Origin: Lachnoclostridium sp. UBA5725 | Lineage (GTDB): Bacteria; Bacillota; Clostridia; Lachnospirales; Lachnospiraceae | Length of the DNA: 64,000 bases | NCBI GenBank assembly: GCA_002419585.1 | Contig: DIGJ01000002.1 | Coordinates: 124,001 to 188,000, forward strand | Direction of reading: 5' to 3' | In this document: piece after piece, positions 37,181-45,822 of the stretch | Layout: every line of letters begins with the position of its first letter | How positions within the stretch are numbered: the first letter of the stretch is position 1 | Made by a program: the position numbers and the translations under genes | Notes under the pieces: generated by a model | Seen by the model: only the letters and a program-made list of their open reading frames with translations | Database searches by the model: none | What the model was told of the DNA's origin: nothing

Positions 37181-37894
37181 GTGCAAGGAGATATAAAGAT
37201 TGAAAATTTTTCAGTAACCAGAGGAAAATTTCGGTTGAAAAATATTAATCTTAAAATTAAAAGTGGAGAAATATTTGCAGTTCTTGGAAGGACAGGAGCA
37301 GGAAAGACCGTTTTGTTAGAGTCTATCATTGGTATGTATGCGGGAAAAACAGGTCAGATTTTAATCAACGGGAAAATGGTCGAAGGGATTGCAATCGTAG
37401 ATAGAAAGATTGGATTTGTATATCAAGACTATCAGTTGTTTCCACATATGAAGGTATACGACAATATTACTTATGGATTAAAAATGCATAAGAAATCGAA
37501 AAAAGAACAATCGGAGCAGGCAGAAAACCTAATGCAATTATTAGGAATATCCTATATAAAAGATCAATATCCATGCACACTGAGTGGTGGAGAATGTCAA
37601 CGGGTGGCACTTGCAAGAACACTTGCCCTCAACCCATCCATTTTACTGTTAGATGAGCCGTTTTCTGCACTCGACCCTGCAACGAAGCAAAAAATGTATC
37701 AGGAAATATTAAATATACATGAAAAATTTCATTGTACGATTGTGTTTGTAACCCATGATTTTAAAGAGGCTCAATTGCTATCAAACCGGGTGGGAATCCT
37801 ATTGAATGGAGAACTTAAAACAATCGTAAATAGTAATGAGTTATTAACCTCGTCATATGAGCAAGACGTAGAAGAGTTTTTAGGAAGGAAGTAA
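37181..37894 (+). CDS. modC: Molybdate ABC transporter ATPase ModC
   Basis: This is the ATPase of 237 aa that powers ModAB. It has Walker A GRTGAGKT, Q-loop VYQDYQLFPHM, signature LSGGECQRVALARTLAL, Walker B LLLDEPFSALD and THD. It lacks the C-terminal TOBE (mop) domain of enteric ModC, so molybdate feedback at the transporter is not expected. GTG start behind GAGGTGA. Confidence 0.92.
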   Translation: MQGDIKIENFSVTRGKFRLKNINLKIKSGEIFAVLGRTGAGKTVLLESIIGMYAGKTGQILINGKMVEGIAIVDRKIGFVYQDYQLFPHMKVYDNITYGLKMHKKSKKEQSEQAENLMQLLGISYIKDQYPCTLSGGECQRVALARTLALNPSILLLDEPFSALDPATKQKMYQEILNIHEKFHCTIVFVTHDFKEAQLLSNRVGILLNGELKTIVNSNELLTSSYEQDVEEFLGRK

Positions 37895-37898
37895 AAAA

Positions 37899-38642
37899 AT
37901 GATGACAGAGAAGGAATTGTTTTTCGAATTAAAAGAAAAGTTCATTGCAATATTAGAAAAAGAAAATATGTTAAATGATAAGATTCATATTACATTGAAG
38001 ACCCTTACTCCGAAAGAAGCAATCGGAAATACAAAAAGACAAGATTTTCCAATTATTGTTGGTAAAGAGGTTATGCTACAGGCAGACTATAAAGGTTCCT
38101 ATGGTCAAGCTTTTACTGATGCGCCAGCCTTATTTGATGGAAACATGAAAGATATTTGTGAATTGGATTTAATGGAAGATGGTCATGCAAGAGGTTTATT
38201 TATAGCAACACTAAATGCAGTTATGAACTTTTTAAAGAAAGCTGATCGATGTGTACACTGCAAGAATGATCAACCTGAATTATGTGCAAAAAAAATGAAG
38301 GATGAATTGAAAAAAAAATATGGAAACCCTAAAATTGCTCTTATTGGATATCAACCAGCCATGTTGGAAAATTTATCGAATGAATTTAATGTAAGGGTTC
38401 TTGATCTAAATCCAGTAAATATCGGACAAGACAGATATGGAGTTTTAGTAGAAGACGGAGAAAAACAATATAGTGAAGTAACAAAATGGGCGGATTTGAT
38501 TTTATGTACGGGAAGTACTTTGTGTAACGGAACCATTGTAAAGTATATGGAACTGGAAAAAGAAGTTCTGTTTTTTGGAACTACACTTTCTGGAGCGGCA
38601 CCACTACTTAATCTAAAACGTATTTGTTATGCAGATGATTAA
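37899..38642 (+). CDS. DUF364-like putative heavy-metal chelation protein
   Basis: It is 247 aa. The C-terminal half (ALIGYQPAMLENLSNEFNVRVLDLNPVNIGQDRYGV; WADLILCTGSTLCNGT) matches the DUF364 Rossmann-like domain annotated as putative heavy-metal chelation; a Cys cluster CVHCKNDQPELC sits near residue 120. It starts 4 bp after modC, so it probably works on molybdate/tungstate handling. The ATG at 37902 is an alternative start. Confidence 0.78.
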   Translation: MMTEKELFFELKEKFIAILEKENMLNDKIHITLKTLTPKEAIGNTKRQDFPIIVGKEVMLQADYKGSYGQAFTDAPALFDGNMKDICELDLMEDGHARGLFIATLNAVMNFLKKADRCVHCKNDQPELCAKKMKDELKKKYGNPKIALIGYQPAMLENLSNEFNVRVLDLNPVNIGQDRYGVLVEDGEKQYSEVTKWADLILCTGSTLCNGTIVKYMELEKEVLFFGTTLSGAAPLLNLKRICYADD

Positions 38643-38663
38643 ATTGTAATTAGCCTAAAATAT

Positions 38664-38704
38664 AAAAAGGATTGGTACACGAATAAAGTGTATCAATCCT
38701 TTTT
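38664..38704 (+). terminator. Intrinsic terminator of the modABC operon
   Basis: AAAGGATTGGTACAC pairs with GTGTATCAATCCTTT (one mismatch) around a seven-base loop and ends in a T run. Confidence 0.95.
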
Positions 38705-38744
38705 GCAAGTGCTATAAAAAGTTAAGAAAAAACATAATTGAAGT

Positions 38745-38796
38745 TTGACAAGTAAATGTAGAAATTGTATTATTGTAAATAGCATATGCTCATATT
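38745..38796 (+). promoter_or_regulatory. Promoter with palindromic operator before the MOSC gene
   Basis: TTGACA (38745) and TATTAT (38768) have 17 bp spacing. GCATATGCTCATA (38782-38794), a nearly full copy of the palindrome, covers the start-site region. Confidence 0.75.
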
Positions 38797-38887
38797 TAAG
38801 ACGCGATGAAGGCAATGCAGAATAACAATGATGATAAAAGAATTGGTGGTAAACTTTATTACCTATCCATTATGTGAGGTGTTTAAA

Positions 38888-39334
38888 ATGAAAAATAGAA
38901 AGAACAGTGGAAAAATATATAGCATTTCAATTAGTCCCCAAAGAGGCCAACTTAAGCATGAGGTTTCAGAGGCAAATATGATAAAAGGTTATGGAATCGA
39001 GAATGATGGTCATGCGGGAAATTGGGACCGGCAGGTTACTTGTCTTGCGTGGGAGAGCATTTGCAAAGTCAATCGGGAAAATAACCTTACTATCGGACCG
39101 GGTGACTTTGCAGAAAATATATTGATAGAAGGATTGGATTGTACGAGTTTATTGCTTGGAAACCAATTCAGGATAGGAACAGATATAATCCTAGAGGTTA
39201 CACAGATTGGAAAAGAAGATCATCCAAGTATTGTATCTGAAACGTTTGGTGTTAGTCTGCTTCCAAGTGAAGGTATTTTTTGTAAGGTAATTCAGGGAGG
39301 TGTAGTTCGAAAAGGGGATACGGTGAGCATATAG
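38888..39334 (+). CDS. MOSC-domain protein
   Basis: It is 148 aa, a stand-alone MOSC domain of the kind that carries sulfur for, or binds, the molybdenum cofactor. It shows DGHAGNWDRQVTCLAWESI, GPGDFAENILIEGLD and the conserved Cys in EGIFCKVIQGGVVRKGD. The ATG at 38888 follows GAGGTG; an in-frame ATG at 38828 lacks a site. Next to a molybdenum hydroxylase, it may serve cofactor sulfuration. Confidence 0.9.
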   Translation: MKNRKNSGKIYSISISPQRGQLKHEVSEANMIKGYGIENDGHAGNWDRQVTCLAWESICKVNRENNLTIGPGDFAENILIEGLDCTSLLLGNQFRIGTDIILEVTQIGKEDHPSIVSETFGVSLLPSEGIFCKVIQGGVVRKGDTVSI

Positions 39335-39392
39335 TTTTATATGAATACAATTAGAAATAAAATATAATTTATTAAATAAATCCCAAATATTA

Positions 39393-39446
39393 TTGACATA
39401 TGCTTATAATTTGATATTATAAAAATATAAAGCATATGCTCATAAA
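39393..39446 (+). promoter_or_regulatory. Promoter flanked by two operators before the molybdenum hydroxylase
   Basis: TTGACATATGCTTATAA (39393-39409) fuses the -35 box with one operator half; TATTAT lies at 39415; a second copy, GCATATGCTCATAA, is at 39432-39445. Confidence 0.75.
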
Positions 39447-39451
39447 ATAAT

Positions 39452-39495
39452 AAGTTTGTTTTCCTTTTCTTCAACAAAGGAAGCAAACTTTTTTT
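39452..39495 (+). terminator. Leader terminator/attenuator before the molybdenum hydroxylase
   Basis: AAGTTTG pairs with CAAACTT and TTCCTTT with AAAGGAA in one long stem ending in seven T (39489-39495). It lies after the promoter at 39393 and before the gene, so it would stop most transcripts about 70 nt from the start unless relieved. Downstream, TTCTGA-cgc-TCAGAA (39513-39527) and CTCAGA/TCTGAG (from 39522) form exclusive hairpins. Confidence 0.65.
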
Positions 39496-39593
39496 CGCTA
39501 TATTGACCAAAGTTCTGACGCTCAGAATAAATTAAGCTTATCTGAGAGAAAAAAGTTTTCATGCTTAAAACATTTGAAAAGGAGAGGATTTAT

Positions 39594-42155
39594 ATGTTTA
39601 AGTTAAAAGTAAATGGTAATGAAATAATGGTTTCAGAAGATAAAAAACTGATGCGGTTATTGAGAGATGATTTAAAAATTAAATCGGTTAAAGATGGATG
39701 CAGTGAAGGAGCATGTGGAACTTGTACCATTTTAGTAGATGGAAAACCAGTAAAATCCTGTGTACAGATGGCTTCCAAATTTGAAGGAAAAGAAATTTTG
39801 ACAGTAGAGGGTTTAACAAAAAGAGAAAAAGAAGTTTTTGTATATGCATTTGGTGAGGCGGGAGCTGTACAGTGTGGTTTTTGCATCCCGGGGATGGTAT
39901 TAGCTGGAAAATCCTTGTTGGACGTGAATGACAATCCAACCAGACCAGAAGTAGCTTATGCGATTCGTAATAATATATGTCGATGCACTGGTTACAAAAA
40001 AATTATCGATGCAATCCAGCTTGCTGGAAAAATGTTTCGTGAAAATAGTCCTATTCCAGAAAAAGATACAAATGTTAAAGTAGGAACGCATGTACATCGT
40101 ATTGACGTAGAGGAAAAGGTGCTTGGCACAGGCGAGTATGTGGATGATATTGAGATAGAAGGAATGATTTATGGAAGTGCGGTACGTTCAAAATATCCAA
40201 GAGCTGTTGTAAAAGCAATTCATATAGAAAAAGCAAAGGAACTCAAGGGAGTAGTTACGGTTTTAACAGCAGAAGACATTCCAGGGAAAAATAAGGTGGG
40301 ACATTTAAAACAAGATTGGGATACTATGATTCCAGTTGGTGGAACGACTCATTTTATTGGAGATTGTATTTGTCTGGTTGCAGCAGAAACTCCGGAAATT
40401 TTAGATGAAGCGAAGAAACTAATTGAAGTAGAATATGAAGAGTTAGAGCCGATTACAGATCCGATGTTTGCTTTAACGAAAGAGGCACCTTATGTTCATC
40501 GGGATGGTAATGTGATGGCTCATGAACATTTAAGAAAAGGAAATCCAGAAGAAATTATCAAAAAATCAAAATATAAAGTGACAAAAATATATGATACTCC
40601 ATGGACAGAACATGCATTCCTAGAACCGGAAACAGCGGTTTCCATGCCTTTTGATGATGGTGTATACATATATTCTTCTGATCAAGGAACCTATGATACC
40701 AGACACGAAACCTCCATTTTGCTCGGACTTCCTAAAGAAAAAGTGATTGTAGAAAATAAATTAGTTGGTGGTGGATTTGGGGGGAAAGAGGATGTTACGG
40801 TACAGCATCTTGCAGCTTTAATCGCATTTATTACAAAACGGGTTGTAAAGGTTAAACTTACACGTGCGGAAAGCATTATAGTCCATCCGAAAAGACATCC
40901 TATGCATATGGAGTTTACGACTGCCTGTGATGAAAGTGGATACCTTACAGCGATGAAAGCTGTCATTATAGCGGACACAGGAGCATATGCATCCTTGGGA
41001 GGACCAGTACTACAAAGAGCATGTACCCATGCAGCAGGTCCTTATAATTATCAAGATATTGATATAGATGGAAAAGCAGTTTATACAAATAATCCACCGG
41101 CAGGAGCATTTCGAGGCTTTGGTGTTACACAGACATGTTTTGCGACAGAATGCAATTTGAATCTGTTGGCAGAAATGGTTGGAATTTCACCATGGGAAAT
41201 TCGTTACCGTAATGCAATTCGTCCAGGGCAAGTATTGCCAAATGCACAGATTGCAGGAAAAGAAACTGGACTGGTAGAGACATTAGAAGCAGTAAAAGAG
41301 GTATATGAATCGGCAAAGTATGCAGGGATTGCCTGTGCATTGAAAAACAGCGGTGTTGGCGTTGGGCTGCCAGATACCGGGCGGGTAAAATTGATTATAA
41401 ACGATGGTAAAATTCATATTCATGCGGGGGCATCCTGTATTGGACAGGGACTTGGAACCGTGTTAATACAGGTTGTATGTGAAACTCTTCCTGTAAGTAC
41501 AGACAAGGTAATTTATGAAGCTGCGGATACTTTAGTAGCTCCAGATTCTGGTACAACTTCTGGCTCCAGACAGACATTAATTACTGGAGAAGCAGCAAAA
41601 AGGGCTTGTGAAAAATTAAAAATAGAATTGCAGGAACGAGCGTTGGAAGAGATACCGAACGGGACCGAATTTTACGGGGAGTATCTGGCAAAAACGGATA
41701 AAATGGGAGCGGATTTGGAAAATCCGGTGTCTCATGTTGCGTATGGTTATGCAACGCAGGTTTGCATATTAAATGAAAATGGAATGGTTGATAAAGTTGT
41801 TGCGGCTCATGATGTAGGTAAGGCAATTAATCCAAAAGCCGTAGAAGGTCAGATAGAAGGTGGAGTAGTTATGTCATTGGGATATGCATTAACAGAAAAT
41901 TATCCACTGGAAAATGGAATTCCAAAAGCAAAATATGGAACGCTGGGATTATTTCATGCAGATAAAGTACCGGAAATAGAAAGTATTATTGTGGAAAAGT
42001 CGGGGCTTGATGTTGCATATGGAGCGATTGGTCTGGGGGAAATTACATCAATACCTACAGCACCTGCTGTGCAGGGAGCTTATTATCAGTATGATGCTGT
42101 ATTTAGAACCAGCCTTCCATTGGAAAATACACCATATGTAAAATCGAAAAAATAA
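39594..42155 (+). CDS. Molybdenum hydroxylase (xanthine dehydrogenase/aldehyde oxidoreductase family), 2Fe-2S and Mo domains fused
   Basis: This is an 853 aa oxidoreductase for purines, aldehydes or similar substrates. A plant-type [2Fe-2S] domain (Cys 36, 41, 44, 56; CSEGACGTC), a helical [2Fe-2S] domain (QCGFCIPGM, NICRCTGYKK), then molybdopterin domains (GGGFGGKEDV, GAFRGFG) and the catalytic Glu in GLGEITSIPTAP. There is no FAD domain, as in Desulfovibrio aldehyde oxidoreductase and the clostridial selenium-dependent xanthine dehydrogenase group; the substrate is not decidable here. AAGGAGAGG supports the ATG at 39594. Confidence 0.92.
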   Translation: MFKLKVNGNEIMVSEDKKLMRLLRDDLKIKSVKDGCSEGACGTCTILVDGKPVKSCVQMASKFEGKEILTVEGLTKREKEVFVYAFGEAGAVQCGFCIPGMVLAGKSLLDVNDNPTRPEVAYAIRNNICRCTGYKKIIDAIQLAGKMFRENSPIPEKDTNVKVGTHVHRIDVEEKVLGTGEYVDDIEIEGMIYGSAVRSKYPRAVVKAIHIEKAKELKGVVTVLTAEDIPGKNKVGHLKQDWDTMIPVGGTTHFIGDCICLVAAETPEILDEAKKLIEVEYEELEPITDPMFALTKEAPYVHRDGNVMAHEHLRKGNPEEIIKKSKYKVTKIYDTPWTEHAFLEPETAVSMPFDDGVYIYSSDQGTYDTRHETSILLGLPKEKVIVENKLVGGGFGGKEDVTVQHLAALIAFITKRVVKVKLTRAESIIVHPKRHPMHMEFTTACDESGYLTAMKAVIIADTGAYASLGGPVLQRACTHAAGPYNYQDIDIDGKAVYTNNPPAGAFRGFGVTQTCFATECNLNLLAEMVGISPWEIRYRNAIRPGQVLPNAQIAGKETGLVETLEAVKEVYESAKYAGIACALKNSGVGVGLPDTGRVKLIINDGKIHIHAGASCIGQGLGTVLIQVVCETLPVSTDKVIYEAADTLVAPDSGTTSGSRQTLITGEAAKRACEKLKIELQERALEEIPNGTEFYGEYLAKTDKMGADLENPVSHVAYGYATQVCILNENGMVDKVVAAHDVGKAINPKAVEGQIEGGVVMSLGYALTENYPLENGIPKAKYGTLGLFHADKVPEIESIIVEKSGLDVAYGAIGLGEITSIPTAPAVQGAYYQYDAVFRTSLPLENTPYVKSKK

Positions 42156-42176
42156 GAAAACAAGGAGAAATAAAAC

Positions 42177-42560
42177 GTGCATTGTAATTATTCGGAATTT
42201 TCAGATATTGTAATAGAACATTTTATGTCACCAAGAAATGCAGGTGCGATACCGGATGCAGATGGAGAAGGAAGATATGGAGACTATGCTTGTGGAGATT
42301 CCCTAACCTTATATATTAAGGTGGAGGATAACCGAATTAAAGACATAAAGTTTCTGGCATTTGGCTGTGTAGCTGCAATTGCAAGCAGTAGTATGACAAC
42401 AGAACTGGCAATGGGGAAAACGATAGAAGAGGCAAGTAAAATTACAGAGGATGATATTGCGAGTGCTCTAGGCGGATTACCTGAAAATAAGATTCACTGT
42501 TCTTTGCTTGGAGCAGGAGCACTGAAAAACGCAATACAAGACTACTTGGACAAAAAATAG
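42177..42560 (+). CDS. IscU/NifU N-domain-like scaffold protein
   Basis: This is a single IscU-type domain of 127 aa with all three Cys (ACGD, FGCVAA, IHCSLLG). It closely resembles domain 1 of the protein at 34123 (shared IEHFM-P-NA--PDADGEG pattern). GTG start with AAGGAG upstream, 21 bp after the molybdenum hydroxylase and so probably in its operon, where it may supply its clusters. Confidence 0.88.
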   Translation: MHCNYSEFSDIVIEHFMSPRNAGAIPDADGEGRYGDYACGDSLTLYIKVEDNRIKDIKFLAFGCVAAIASSSMTTELAMGKTIEEASKITEDDIASALGGLPENKIHCSLLGAGALKNAIQDYLDKK

Positions 42561-42605
42561 GTAAATATAGAAAGGGGTTTACACCATGCGAAGGCGGTTA
42601 GGTAA

Positions 42606-42809
42606 ATGAAACTTGAAAGCATGACTCTTTTGGATATCATGGTAGAATATCCTCAAATGGAAGCAGTATTCCATGAGTATGATACTAAGGACGGGAAATG
42701 CTTATTGTGCGAAGAATTATTTGAATCACTAGATAAAGTTATAAATAAATATTCAATAAATAGAGAAGAAATGTTGAATAAATTATTGGAGAAGATAGAT
42801 TATTTATAA
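42606..42809 (+). CDS. Small DUF1858-like protein
   Basis: It is 67 aa, patterned like DUF1858 domains (MTLLDIMVEYPQMEAVFHEYDT...CLLCEELFESLDKVINKYSINREEML), with the CxxC pair in CLLC. Such domains occur as redox or metal-binding add-ons. Last gene before a terminator. The start has only a weak ribosome binding site. Confidence 0.7.
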   Translation: MKLESMTLLDIMVEYPQMEAVFHEYDTKDGKCLLCEELFESLDKVINKYSINREEMLNKLLEKIDYL

Positions 42810-42810
42810 T

Positions 42811-42874
42811 AAGAAGGGTTGAGAACTTTGGATAAATCTAGAAGCCAAAGTTGTCAACTCTTCTTATATTTTTT
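42811..42874 (+). terminator. Intrinsic terminator after the molybdenum hydroxylase operon
   Basis: AAGAAGGGTTGAGAACTTTGG pairs with CCAAAGTTGTCAACTCTTCTT, followed by ATATTTTTT. Confidence 0.92.
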
Positions 42875-43011
42875 ATTTAACAAAAGTCCATACGAATAGA
42901 ATTGATATGAGTGACTTCATCACTGATAAGATGATGAAAATGACTATAATAAAGGTATAAAAACAAATTAACAGTATCTTAAATATTGAATTATGAAAAG
43001 GAGAATAGAAT

Positions 43012-43323
43012 ATGAGCGTATTAAAAATAACAAAGGAAAATTTTGAGCAAGAGGTTATAAATTCAGATACACCGGTACTATTAGATTTTTGGGCAACCTG
43101 GTGTGGACCATGTAGAATGGTAGGTCCTACAGTTGAGCAAGTAGCAGAAGAAACTGTTAATACAGCAAAAGTTGGTAAAATCAATGTAGATGAGGAACCA
43201 GAACTTGCACAGGCATTTCATGTTATGAGTATTCCAACATTAGTCGTGATGAAGGATGGAAAAGTAGCAAAAAGCACCGTGGGTGTTCAGTCTAAGCAGG
43301 CATTGTTATCTATGCTTCAATAA
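43012..43323 (+). CDS. Thioredoxin
   Basis: This is a 103 aa thioredoxin with the active site WATWCGPCRMVGP and the cis-Pro in MSIPTLVVMKDG. A dedicated AAGGAG ribosome binding site precedes it. It is single-gene, between terminators; no recurrent operator is seen upstream. Confidence 0.95.
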   Translation: MSVLKITKENFEQEVINSDTPVLLDFWATWCGPCRMVGPTVEQVAEETVNTAKVGKINVDEEPELAQAFHVMSIPTLVVMKDGKVAKSTVGVQSKQALLSMLQ

Positions 43324-43329
43324 GCAATG

Positions 43330-43362
43330 AAAGGCAGAGAGTGCAACCTCTGTCTTTTCTTA
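43330..43362 (+). terminator. Terminator after thioredoxin
   Basis: AAAGGCAGAG pairs with CTCTGTCTTT (one G-T) around eight bases, ending TTTTCTT. Confidence 0.75.
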
Positions 43363-43440
43363 TGGTTCGGGTAAAAACATGGAATGAAGACAGAATTATT
43401 ATATTCCATAAAAATACAGAAAAGATTGGCGTGATACATA

Positions 43441-44979
43441 ATGAATTCTAAGAAAAAACTGAATTTCAAATGGAACCATTTGCCTGTTCAAATGGTATTA
43501 CTTATCTTAATCGTGGTAGCAATGCTGGAGTTTGTTTTTGTGTCACTTATTATTATCAATGTACTAAAGAAACTGAATATCAATCCAGATGATAAACTAA
43601 TCCAGATATTTATGGTAAAGATAGCAATTATAAATGTGAGTATGATCTTACTTTTTGTACTCATTGTACTGCTTGTATCAAGGGTCTTTAAAAAGATTAA
43701 CAATTATGCGTTTTATAGCTGTACCACAGGGTTACCAAATAAAAATTATATGATGAATAATCTGACTAATAAGATTGCTGGGAATGGCGAATTTGCAGCC
43801 TTAATCAGTCTTGATATGGATGATTTCAAAGCAGTTAATGATACCTTGGGGCATCTGGCAGGAGATGAACTTTTAAAGCTAGCGGGTGAACGATTTGAAA
43901 AGGTAATTCATGAACAGGACTGTGTGTGTCATATTGGAGGTGACGAATTCTTGTTTTTTATTAAATCAGTGAAATCCAAGTCTGAGACAGAACAAATGGC
44001 AAAAGATATTCTTGGCTTATTTACAGAACCATTTTATATCAATGGGAGTAAAGTTGACTATGTGAGTGGAAGCCTGGGTATTGCATTAATGCCAAAAAAT
44101 GGAGAAGATTTCCAAACCTTGTACAATTGTAGCGATGATGCAATGTATATGGCAAAAAAACATGGAAAAAGCAGTTATATGTTCTATGACAAAAATATGA
44201 GTATTCACCTTTATGAAGATACCATAAAAAAGAAGGAAATAAAGGAAGGAATCAAACAAAAGGAATATAAAGTGTTTTATCAGCCAAAATATTCCAATGA
44301 AGGGCATCTGATAGGAGCTGAAGCATTAGCAAGATGGGTTAAAGCAGATGGAACCGTTTTGCCACCATCTGAATTTATTGAATTTGCAGAAAAGAACGGT
44401 CTTATTGTTGGTATAACTGATTTGGTTATGGATGAAGTCTGTAAGAATATTCTATCATGGTTAAGTATAGGGAGAAGTGAATTTGTCGTCTCAATTAATA
44501 TTACATCTAAACATATCACCAATCGAAAATTGATTCAGAAGTTGATAGATAAAATTGAATCTTTTCAAGTGCCAACAAAACATATTGAATTTGAAATCAC
44601 AGAATCCATGATAATCGAAGATTTTAACAAAGCCGTCGAAAATATAGCGCTGTTAAAATCTTTTGGAATCAAAGTGAGTATGGATGATTTCGGTACCGGT
44701 TACTCATCCTTGAATTATCTTAAGTTATTACCAATTGATATCATAAAGATTGACAAATCTTTTATTGATTCCATCAATTATGATGCAAAGGATAGGGTTC
44801 TTTTGGAGAATATCATCCATTTAGCACATGGGTTTCAACTTGCAGTAATTGCGGAAGGAATCGAGAACGAGGATCAATTAAAGGTGTTACAAGATATGAA
44901 GTGTGATATGTTTCAGGGGTATTATTTTGGTAAGCCTATGGGGAAAGATGATTTCGAAAGAATTTTTTTTGATTCTTGA
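43441..44979 (+). CDS. Membrane diguanylate cyclase/phosphodiesterase (GGDEF-EAL)
   Basis: This is a c-di-GMP enzyme of 512 aa. Two N-terminal helices (about 15-42 and 58-80) leave almost no external domain; a GGDEF domain with intact HIGGDEFLFF and an EAL domain with GAEALARW, DDFGTGYSS and EGIE follow. Both catalytic sites look complete. It stands alone; ATGGAAT/ATTCCAT (43379-43403) forms a hairpin in its leader. Confidence 0.93.
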   Translation: MNSKKKLNFKWNHLPVQMVLLILIVVAMLEFVFVSLIIINVLKKLNINPDDKLIQIFMVKIAIINVSMILLFVLIVLLVSRVFKKINNYAFYSCTTGLPNKNYMMNNLTNKIAGNGEFAALISLDMDDFKAVNDTLGHLAGDELLKLAGERFEKVIHEQDCVCHIGGDEFLFFIKSVKSKSETEQMAKDILGLFTEPFYINGSKVDYVSGSLGIALMPKNGEDFQTLYNCSDDAMYMAKKHGKSSYMFYDKNMSIHLYEDTIKKKEIKEGIKQKEYKVFYQPKYSNEGHLIGAEALARWVKADGTVLPPSEFIEFAEKNGLIVGITDLVMDEVCKNILSWLSIGRSEFVVSINITSKHITNRKLIQKLIDKIESFQVPTKHIEFEITESMIIEDFNKAVENIALLKSFGIKVSMDDFGTGYSSLNYLKLLPIDIIKIDKSFIDSINYDAKDRVLLENIIHLAHGFQLAVIAEGIENEDQLKVLQDMKCDMFQGYYFGKPMGKDDFERIFFDS

Positions 44980-45007
44980 GAAACATTCTTTGGGAGTACA
45001 TTTATAT

Positions 45008-45058
45008 TTGACTTGTGAAAATATTCTGTTAAAATATCATTTAGAGCATATGCTCATG
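45008..45058 (+). promoter_or_regulatory. Promoter with full palindromic operator before the C_GCAxxG_C_C gene
   Basis: TTGACT (45008) and TAAAAT (45030) lie 16 bp apart. GAGCATATGCTCAT (45044-45057) is the most complete copy of the palindrome in the window, placed at the start site. Confidence 0.78.
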
Positions 45059-45095
45059 ATATTACACAAAATAAGACACAATGAGGTAAGAAGGT

Positions 45096-45593
45096 ATGAA
45101 AACAGAAAAAATAGAACAAGTCATGGAAAAGGAAAAGACACATTCGGAACTGGCAATGGCATATTTTAAAGAAGGATATAATTGCTCCCAGTCAGTTTTT
45201 TTAGCCTTCTGTGATGATTATGATATGGATTTTGAAACAGCTTTAAAAATCAGTTCCTCTTTTGGAGCTGGGATGGGAAGGCTTCGGGAAGTATGTGGTG
45301 CTGTTTCAGGGATGTTTATGGTAACAGGATTGGTTTATGGTTATATCGATCCCAAAGATCATAAAAAGAAAACAGAACATTATGAAAGAATCCAGTATCT
45401 TGCAAAAGAATTTGAAGATAAAAATCGATCCATTATTTGTAGGGAACTTTTGGGTTTAAATGCTGGAAAAGATAAACCGGAGCCTGAGCTTCGAACAGCA
45501 GAATACTATAAAAAAAGGCCTTGTGTCGAATTAGTTGGTATGGCTGCAGACATTATGGATCAATACATAAAAAACAGTCAAAAAGATGAATAA
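45096..45593 (+). CDS. C_GCAxxG_C_C family redox/metal protein
   Basis: It is 165 aa with the family Cys pattern: YNCSQSV, REVCGAVSGM, IICRELLG and RPCVELV. The family is common in strict anaerobes and of unknown role; the Cys set suggests a cluster or redox disulfide. AGAAGG upstream. It is transcribed alone from an operator-bearing promoter with its own terminator. Confidence 0.88.
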   Translation: MKTEKIEQVMEKEKTHSELAMAYFKEGYNCSQSVFLAFCDDYDMDFETALKISSSFGAGMGRLREVCGAVSGMFMVTGLVYGYIDPKDHKKKTEHYERIQYLAKEFEDKNRSIICRELLGLNAGKDKPEPELRTAEYYKKRPCVELVGMAADIMDQYIKNSQKDE

Positions 45594-45617
45594 CAATCAA
45601 ATTTTATAGGAAAAAAC

Positions 45618-45648
45618 AATGGAGTATGTAAAGTGACTCCATTTTTTT
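45618..45648 (+). terminator. Terminator after the C_GCAxxG_C_C gene
   Basis: AATGGAGT pairs with ACTCCATT around a ten-base loop with a T run. The following 45649-45822 holds CCATAAAATATGG (45675-45687), an inverted repeat that may be a promoter-linked site, and no gene. Confidence 0.9.
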
Positions 45649-45822
45649 GTTCAGAGAAAGATTTTTATATTGTCCATAAAATATGGTTATTAATAGTAGT
45701 TATTGCGGCATCTATGAATTTTAATTTGTATCCTTAGGGGGGGCTTGCTGACCGTGCGATGAATTGATAGACTTGTTTTTATATAGAAATATATAAAAAT
45801 TCTTTTTTGGGAGGATGTCAAA

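Noticed and set aside
45720..45822. Possible riboswitch before the FmdE gene (G-rich AGGGGGGGCTTGCTGACC)
   Set aside because: No match to a known aptamer consensus and no clear terminator alternative.
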